Shown: positions 32,553 to 39,073 of the stretch, one piece after another | Layout of the letters: each line of letters starts with the position of its first letter | Numbering within the stretch: the stretch's first letter is position 1 | Assembly (NCBI GenBank): GCA_019648995.1 | Contig: BLXT01004649.1 | Location: forward strand, 142,064-181,136 | Reading direction: 5' to 3' | Length of the DNA: 39,073 nt | DNA from: Plakobranchus ocellatus | Taxonomy: Eukaryota > Mollusca > Gastropoda > Plakobranchidae | The notes under the pieces: model-generated | The model's database searches: none | Seen by the model: only the letters and a program-made list of their open reading frames with translations | What the model was told of the DNA's origin: nothing | Program-made: the position numbers and the translations under genes

Positions 32553-32740
32553 TAACAAATATATTAAATGAAATTTAATCAATGAAAACTTGCAAATGTC
32601 ACTCAACAAAAAAAAAGGATGGCAATAAGAAAAAGAAACTTTGCCAATTTAACAAATAAATGAAATTTAATCAATGAAAACTTGCAAATGACACTCAACT
32701 GAAAAGAAAAGGATGGCAATAAGTGAAAGAAAGTTTGCCA
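32553..32740. repeat. Two-copy tandem duplication, period 92 bp
   Basis: Unit 1 (about 32553-32645) and unit 2 (about 32650-32740) share TGAAATTTAATCAATGAAAA (starting 32569 and 32661), then CTTGCAAATG, CACTCAAC, AAGGATGGCAATAAG and TTTGCCAAT, with few differences. It lies about 600 bases downstream of the HSP70 stop. Confidence 0.92.
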
Positions 32741-32744
32741 ATGT

Positions 32745-33342
32745 ACAAAAACAAAATAATAACAATTCCAATCTAAATCACACATCAAAATTCAAGTTAC
32801 ATGACTGAGATTGAGAATTGTTCAAACGCTGAATTCATAACTGTGTTTGTAAGATCAAACCTTCAAATATCAATTATATATGTGAATATCAAACGAGATC
32901 AACAAGAAAGCAATTTGAATGCACCATTGCAGTTGTTTTGTCATATTATTATGATACATGTGCAGTGTTAATGTTAGAGCAACAATGTCTCCATAGTGAA
33001 AAAGACAAACCAAAGTAAACCTGAGAAACGAGCAAGCCCAGTAAAATGTGACTAGCAAAGATAGAAAATCTAAATTTTAAACAATTGCAGGAAAATTTTT
33101 GCTCTGAACAGCATAAACTGATATAAACTCAAAATTGTACACACTCAGAATAAGTATGCAAGTTAAGTTTCTGCAGTCATAAAATTAGCAGTAAAATATC
33201 TATACAAATATACCGTAGTTATCACTTAAAAAAAAAAAAAATAATGAAAGATCATCATAGAAAATATGGGCCTACAGATTTAATAATCACAGAAAAAATA
33301 TAAATTTATGGGCTATTAATTAAAGTAGGGAGAATAAATAAA
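32745..33342 (-). other. Probable HSP70 3' UTR and downstream flank
   Basis: No coding sequence is present. A minus-strand ATTAAA (TTTAAT at 33279-33284) about 60 bases past the stop is a candidate poly(A) signal. Others occur further downstream, so the end is not fixed. Confidence 0.4.
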
Positions 33343-35259
33343 TTAGTCAACCTCCTCAACAGTGGGCCCTCTGTGTGAACTGCCGTCCTGTGATCCTTGC
33401 TGTTGTCCTTGCCCTTGACCATGCAGCTTGGCCATGACTGATGAGCTGGTCTTCTGCAGCTGTTGCAGGCGATCTTCATACTCTTCCTTTTCCGCTAGGG
33501 AATTGTTGTCCAGCCAGGTTAGAGAGTCATTGCATGCGCTGAGGACAGTGTCCTTGTCTGCGGAGGAGAGCTTATCTCCCGCCGCCTCTATAGCCTGCTT
33601 CACGCTGAAAATGTAGTTTTCTAGCTGGTTACGAGCGGACACGCGCTCTTTCTGTTTCTCATCCTCCTCCTTGTATTTTTCTGCATCAGAGAGCATTTTG
33701 TCTATCTCAGCTTGGCTCAGCCTGCCAGTGTCATTCTTGATGGTGATGTTTTCAGATTTTCCAGTGCTCTTGTCTAGTGCCGACACGTTAAGAATTCCAT
33801 TAGCATCAATGTCAAAGGTCACCTCAATTTGAGGGACGCCTCTGGGAGCAGGCGGGATGCCAGTGAGGTGGAATTTGCCGAGCAGATTGTTGTCCTTTGT
33901 CATGGTCCTCTCCCCCTCAAAAACCTGTATGTCCACTCCAGGTTGATTATCTGCGTATGTGGAGAATATCTGAGACGTCTTGGTGGGAATGGTGGTGCCT
34001 CGCTTGACCAAAGCTGTCATGACACCACCGGCAGTCTCAATTCCAAGTGATAAAGGGGCAACATCGACCAGCAAGACATCTTTAATTGTGTCACTTTTGT
34101 CCCCCGTGAGAACTGCTGCCTGCACAGAGGCACCGTAAGCAACAGCCTCATCAGGGTTAATGGACTTATTCAGTTCTTTCCCATTGAAGAACTCGCTAAG
34201 AAGTTTCTGAACCTTGGGAATCCTGGTTGATCCACCCACCAATACAACCTCATCAATTTTTCCCTTATCAAGCTTGGCATCTCTCAAGGCTGTCTCCACA
34301 GGCTGCAGTGTGCTTCTAAACAAGTCGCCACACAGCTCTTCAAATCTTGCCCGCGTCACCTTAGTATAATAGTCAATTCCTTCAAATAGAGAGTCGATCT
34401 CGATGGAAGCTTCACTGCTGCTTGACAGTGTTCTCTTTGCTCGTTCACAAGCAGTGCGCAGACGTCTCAGTGCTCTAGAATTGGTGCTGAGATCTTTGTG
34501 GTATTTTCGTTTAAATTCCTGCACAAAGTGGTTTACCAGACGATTGTCAAAGTCTTCTCCCCCCAAATGAGTGTCCCCGGCCGTGGCCTTCACCTCAAAC
34601 ATGGAACCCTCATCAATGCTCAAAATGCTGACGTCGAAAGTACCACCACCAAGATCAAAGATGAGGACATGCTTCTCTCCCTTCTGGCCCTTGTCCAGTC
34701 CATAAGCCAGGGCAGCCGCTGTTGGCTCATTGATGATCCTCAGGACATTTAGTCCTGCAATAGCACCAGCATCTTTTGTCGCTTGTCTTTGGGAATCATT
34801 GAAATATGCAGGGACAGTTACGACAGCATCTCTGACAGCCTGACCGAGATACGCTTCTGCCGTTTCCTTCATCTTGGACAGAACCATGGAGCTGATCTCC
34901 TCAGGTGCAAACAACTTCTCCTCATGCTTGTACTCGGCTTTGATCTTTGGCCGACCGTCTACTTGCACTACTTTGAAGGGCCAGTGCTTCATATCGCTCT
35001 GGACAGTAGAATCATTGAACTTTCTGCCAATTAGTCTCTTTGCATCAAAGATGGTGTTAGCAGGATTGAGTGCTGCCTGGTTTTTGGCGGGGTCGCCCAC
35101 TAAGCGCTCCGAGTCTGTGAAAGCCACATAGCTGGGTGTGGTGCGATTTCCCTGGTCATTGGCGATGATTTCTACCTTGCCATGTTGGAACACACCCACA
35201 CAAGAGTAAGTCGTGCCCAGGTCGATGCCAATAGCGGGTGCCTTGCCAGATTTCGTCAT
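33343..35259 (-). CDS. HSP70: Cytosolic heat shock protein 70 (inducible type)
   Basis: This is a 638-residue, uninterrupted reading frame for an ATP-dependent chaperone that binds unfolded segments of proteins in the cytosol and nucleus. All three family signatures are present: IDLGTTYS (12-19), [14 protein letters not shown] (200-213) and the [11 protein letters not shown] block (338-352). The interdomain linker DVLLVD is at 394-399, the substrate-binding domain follows, and a helical lid leads to a GQGQGQQQG tail and the terminal EEVD (635-638) that docks TPR co-chaperones. A KR-rich stretch at about 250-277 matches the nuclear-targeting region of the family. There is no signal or transit peptide. 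The tail lacks the GGMP repeats typical of constitutive HSC70. The intronless CDS and heat-shock elements upstream support a stress-inducible gene. The acceptor AG touches the ATG, so this is the first AUG of the mature mRNA. Confidence 0.97.
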   Translation of the reverse strand: MTKSGKAPAIGIDLGTTYSCVGVFQHGKVEIIANDQGNRTTPSYVAFTDSERLVGDPAKNQAALNPANTIFDAKRLIGRKFNDSTVQSDMKHWPFKVVQVDGRPKIKAEYKHEEKLFAPEEISSMVLSKMKETAEAYLGQAVRDAVVTVPAYFNDSQRQATKDAGAIAGLNVLRIINEPTAAALAYGLDKGQKGEKHVLIFDLGGGTFDVSILSIDEGSMFEVKATAGDTHLGGEDFDNRLVNHFVQEFKRKYHKDLSTNSRALRRLRTACERAKRTLSSSSEASIEIDSLFEGIDYYTKVTRARFEELCGDLFRSTLQPVETALRDAKLDKGKIDEVVLVGGSTRIPKVQKLLSEFFNGKELNKSINPDEAVAYGASVQAAVLTGDKSDTIKDVLLVDVAPLSLGIETAGGVMTALVKRGTTIPTKTSQIFSTYADNQPGVDIQVFEGERTMTKDNNLLGKFHLTGIPPAPRGVPQIEVTFDIDANGILNVSALDKSTGKSENITIKNDTGRLSQAEIDKMLSDAEKYKEEDEKQKERVSARNQLENYIFSVKQAIEAAGDKLSSADKDTVLSACNDSLTWLDNNSLAEKEEYEDRLQQLQKTSSSVMAKLHGQGQGQQQGSQDGSSHRGPTVEEVD

Positions 35260-36774
35260 CTGAAATACAGATAAAGCAAAAATTGATTACTTATACTTTG
35301 AATAATAAAACAATGATTTTAAATACATCATGATGTTCAATACCAATGCTTTTGTCTCTTTGTTACTTTGAAAACAGGTCTCAACAAGACTTCCATATAT
35401 ATACAAGAAAAAAAAATCAGTGGGTGTAGTCAAATAGAGTTTATCCATTTAATATTGTGAAAAGGAACACTGTAGCACTTGTCTTAAGTTATCACTGTAT
35501 TGAAGATGATCAACTAAAAGCCTGCCCTTATTATAATTTGAAAGAGTGACACGTTTACTTGGTCCTCAAAAATTTAAAAAAATATCCCTGCTTCTGAGCT
35601 AAAAAAATTATCTTTGTTATTTTTAACCATTTTTGTAAACTCTATAGAGTTATCATAGCAGACTAAAATTGCCTTTATTTGGAAATTATATTTAGAATAT
35701 TGCTTGTGTGCATAAAAGGAATTCTTTCCCAAGTTTGTCTTATAATAAACTTAAAATTTTCTTGTTTTCATAATGATGGTAATTTTCTGGAAAAGCTGGT
35801 AATCCTGTAAACGTGCAATGGAATAGAGTCATTGGCTGGACACACTAAACTATTGAACAAAATGTTGGAAAAAAACAAAAAAAAACATAGCCCTCTTATA
35901 GCGACTATAAGGTAAATCAACAACAAAATTCTCAGAATTTCAGATCAGAGTGTGAGAATACCTGCTTCGTTATTATAAACACATTTTAAAAAAACAAAAA
36001 AAAAAAAACATGAAAATATTAAAAAAAAATTTTTTTTTCTCGAATTTCAGTCCTTTGGTGCAATTGAAAAATATATGAAAAGGAAGAAACCAAAACAAGC
36101 AGGCTAAGTGGAAAGCTCTATCAAATTATAAATGTTGTGGCAAGGCTTTTTGACGATATAAGCTTAGTCCTATTTTCCTATCATCAGTTTATAGGACTAC
36201 TTTACTGGGATTCTACCCTAATAGCGCCTTAGCATAAATTGGATCAATAGTCACGTAGAGGTTGTTTTTAAAGTAACCAACAAGCAGGAAAGATATCATT
36301 CACAGGTTCAGACAGAAGAATGTAAATAATAGTTATTTTAAGTAGGCCCTACTACCCAAGATATCAGTTTCAATTTTTCGCTCCTTCAGTTGTACAATGT
36401 TCTTAACGTTGATTTAGTGACTGGACTATTCAAAACTGAAAAAAAAAAAAAAAAAAAAAAAAGGCAAAGGCTGGTGCACCAGTTTGAAAATTTGAAAAAA
36501 AATAAGGTGTAGATTTATATTTGAACAGTCCCAAATAAAAACAAATTTTGACTCGTTATATTGGCTACACATAGGCCCTTATCTTCAAACCAAACAGAAT
36601 GAAGTCAAATTCTAGAACATCCTGCCTAAGAAAGCGTGGTGATAAGAATATGGACAGAAGATCATTTACATCCTAGCTAGTAGATCTAGAATCAAGTAGA
36701 GAACATGTAGATTTAGATTCTCTATCTACTTTAATTTTTTAAAGTTTGAAAAATATAGGCGATTTTCAGCTTAC
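35260..36774 (-). other. HSP70: HSP70 5' UTR intron
   Basis: The donor is ttcaag/gtaagc (GT at 36773-36774) and the acceptor is tgtatttcag (AG at 35260-35261), immediately before the ATG. The length is 1515 bases, AT-rich, without coding potential. It contains long A/T runs (36000-36040, 36440-36462). Confidence 0.8.
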
Positions 36775-37005
36775 CTTGAATCCGTAGATGAAACTTGTCC
36801 GCTAGAAATTTGCAATGTAGAGTAAGTCGAATAACTTGAGCTTTAACTAACAACTCGTTAAAGTTCAGTTGTCTTTTTAAATGAACAGCGCTTTTGTGGA
36901 TCTTGACGTGATCTAGACTTGAAGTCTTCGTCGTGATGTGCTGGTAATGCTCTAAAGTGGCGTTTGGTAAATTGTGTCCAATGCAGATTTGCTTCTGATA
37001 TCTGA
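36775..37005 (-). other. HSP70: HSP70 5' UTR exon (leader)
   Basis: The left edge is set by the donor at 36774. The right edge is inferred as 25 to 30 bases downstream of the TATA-like box. I find no ATG on the minus strand anywhere in it. Confidence 0.65.
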
Positions 37006-37027
37006 AGCTGTTGAGCCTCGGCCTCAG

Positions 37028-37207
37028 TTTAAATACTCGTTCCGGACTAAGCCTAGAAAGAAGAGGAATGTTCTCAGAACTTTCCTCGCCATTCCTTCTC
37101 TTTCTCGTACAGCGAGAAACCGCTGACTGAAACAGCGTGGTAAGTTCTAGATCGCTCTGTTTACAAACTATTTTAGGCGAGAGCTGACCTGATTGGTCGA
37201 AACGTTC
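37028..37207 (-). promoter_or_regulatory. HSP70: HSP70 promoter: TATA-like box, heat-shock elements, CCAAT box
   Basis: In minus-strand orientation a TATTTAAA box lies at 37028-37035. A heat-shock element (on the plus strand GAATGTTCTCAGAACTTTC, 37066-37084, two GAAnnTTC units separated by 3 bases) is about 30 bases upstream of it. A looser GAA/TTC cluster lies at about 37091-37119, a CCAAT box (ATTGG at 37192-37196) further up, and GAAACGTTC at 37199-37207 is another HSE-like site. This arrangement is typical of HSF-driven HSP70 promoters. Confidence 0.8.
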
Positions 37208-38288
37208 ATCCTACGCTTACAATCTAAAAATAACTATGAATCAGCAAAATGATAGAATAATCCAAAACAACCCCTTTTCTTTTCTTTTCTCCCCTTGGCT
37301 GAGAATGCAAAAATGCCACAAATGATGTTGGAAATTATTATAAATGCAGAAATGAATTACTTTGTTTCCAAAATGAGGGTATTAAAAGGGAATCGAATTA
37401 ATTAGATCGTGATCTAACCTAGGTTAAATCTAGAACTTTCGCGAAGCCACGCCTTCTAAGAAAGGCGATTGAAATGGATAATGGCATGATAACAAAACTG
37501 TTCGATACGACGTTTTGATATGATTCTTGGGTTTAGTCTGTAAAATAAAGATTTTAATTTTATAAAATTTATTGCTTGTAAAGAAACAAATTAATTACAC
37601 TCAGGGAGCATTTTGCCTCATATAATTATTAATTTATACTTTGATTCACATGATGAAAAATATGAATGAATGAAGGATAATGACGTTAGGTGAATCGATA
37701 TAAGTACAGAACAAGCAGGAATCGATAACACCCAAACGTGCGTGTTTAGTTTTCCACAACCCGGCTTGGCCTGGTAATGCTAGGGACAGAAAATTCAAGA
37801 AATCTTATGAAATCTGTCTCGTCGAGGATTACGTGTAAAAATCACATTCTCGGTGACTTGAAAGAAAAAGAAAAAAAGAGGAAGACAAGTTGAGTCATTT
37901 GTACTAACTATGCACAAACGGAAATTCTCGCAACATTTTGTCACGTATTGGTGGAGTTAGGCCTAGCTTTTTTTTTTATGTCGACTGAGAGTTGAGTAGG
38001 CCTAGGGATGAAATCATAATGGGAGATGAGGGGAGGAGGGAATAAGTTTGTGCCTGTATGTGTGTGTGTTTGACAAAAAGGCAGAGGTATGGGGGAATTC
38101 GAGTCAATAGATTAGAAGGAATTTGTAAGGGTGAAGTAAATTATTGGGCCTAAATGTAATATTGAATAAACGAATGCATCATTCATTCACTATTATTTGA
38201 TTGAGTGAATAGAATTACCAAATTCGATAAATAGTGTTAAATACATACTGCTAATAAGTGAATAAAGAAATAATTTATAATAAATTAA

Positions 38289-38309
38289 ACACACACACAC
38301 ACACACACA
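38289..38309. repeat. (CA)n microsatellite
   Basis: About ten CA units are followed by an A run. Confidence 0.95.
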
Positions 38310-38594
38310 AAAAAAAAAACAAAAAACCTGAAATCAAACGTTTAGAAAGTGGGAATGGCGCTGAGGTAGAGCAAGTGGGAAAAAGTCTTAAAATAAGCAC
38401 GCATTTACAGTGTTAGTTATACATAATGATCATTGACTCTTAAATTTAAATAGCTTTAAACAAATTTTCTTTCAAATGTTGTATTTGATTTACTTAGGCC
38501 TGTCTAGCCATGGTAAAACCCTCCACATGGGTAAAAAATAACATTTTGTGATAAGCATTTCTGATTATTGTACAGCTTTTTTCTGAATAATTTA

Positions 38595-38598
<4 letters not shown>

Positions 38599-38633
<35 letters not shown>
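38599..38633. repeat. (GT)n microsatellite
   Basis: About seventeen GT units form an uninterrupted run. Confidence 0.95.
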
Positions 38634-38634
<1 letters not shown>

Positions 38635-38790
38635 CAGCCGTATTGTATTCTTTTCTCTGTTAGTAGAATTTAAGTGGGGTTTGCGAAGTTTTGAGAAGAG
38701 ATTCGATTAAATTGAAAAATTGGTATGTGAGTGATGTGACACTTGATTGCTAGGCCTATGTCCCATTATTATCTGACTTTTGAGGACATG

Positions 38791-38811
38791 TTACTAGTTA
38801 CTAGTTACTAG
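38791..38811. repeat. Three tandem TTACTAG heptamers
   Basis: Three perfect copies occur in a row. Each junction makes the palindrome TAGTTACTA. Confidence 0.9.
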
Positions 38812-38883
38812 TAAAAGATCTTGCAAAGTAAATTGAGCAAGTAAAAATCAATGTCAGATTAAGATAAAACTGTATGGAGCCAA

Positions 38884-39073
38884 ACATCCCTATCAAGCGG
38901 GTGAAAAGAGGTGGGGGTCGAGATATAAAGAAAGAAAGAGAGAAAGAGAGAGAAATGTGTAGACAGAGGAAAGTTACGTATAGACATCGACATCCATATC
39001 AAGAGGGTGAAGAGAGGCACTGGTTGGGAGGCCGGGGAGATAGAAAGGAAGAGAGAGAGAGAGAGAGAGAGAG
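38884..39073. repeat. Tandem duplication, period 106 bp, with GA microsatellite tails
   Basis: ACATCC(C/A)TATCAAG(C/A)GGGTGAA and AGAGG recur at 38884 and 38990, each followed by a purine-rich stretch ending in GAGA runs. The second unit runs off the window end. Confidence 0.8.

Larger units (their letters stand above)
37208..39073. other. Gene-free region upstream of HSP70
   Basis: No coding exon is seen. TAGGCCTA-type palindromes occur at about 37958, 37996, 38495 and 38751. Microsatellites and a GA-rich tandem duplication fill the right part. Confidence 0.5.

Noticed and set aside
33428..35131. Plus-strand open frames inside the HSP70 gene
   Set aside because: They are antisense shadows of a strongly coding minus-strand frame.

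Overview
The window is eukaryotic, AT-rich nuclear DNA. It has spliced genes with GT-AG introns, many homopolymer and dinucleotide runs, and decayed non-LTR retrotransposons of a type common in molluscs. Interspersed palindromes built on TAGATCTA and TAGGCCTA give it a gastropod-like texture. I infer a lophotrochozoan, most likely a gastropod mollusc; the species cannot be fixed from sequence alone.

Layout. (1) 1-7415 is gene-free AT-rich DNA with one tRNA-derived SINE; part may be the long 3' UTR of the next gene. (2) 7416-15045, minus strand, is a nine-exon gene for a 596-residue ankyrin-repeat protein. It has seven repeats, one per exon, all introns in phase 0, and a 292-residue disordered tail on the last exon. 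I do not recognise a named orthologue. (3) 15064-21802 is a repeat-rich intergenic stretch with a 365-bp assembly gap, an (AT)n tract, a broken reverse transcriptase fragment, a separate broken endonuclease fragment and unnamed repeats. (4) 21803-25794, plus strand, is a four-exon gene for Mediator subunit 30 (MED30), 168 residues. (5) 25795-33342 holds the MED30 3' UTR, a foldback repeat, a second unnamed repeat family, a tRNA-derived SINE and a 92-bp tandem duplication. (6) 33343-37207, minus strand, is a cytosolic HSP70 gene: a 638-codon uninterrupted CDS, an intron of about 1.5 kb whose acceptor touches the ATG, an AUG-free leader exon, and a promoter with heat-shock elements, a TATA-like box and a CCAAT box. 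(7) 37208-39073 is gene-free with CA, GT and GA microsatellites.

The three genes are functionally unrelated housekeeping or stress genes. The ankyrin gene and MED30 are divergent; MED30 and HSP70 are convergent. Nothing suggests an operon or cluster. The least described items are the ankyrin protein, which combines a possible N-myristoylation site, a DSGxxS degron and a C-terminal PDZ ligand, and the two unnamed repeat families.
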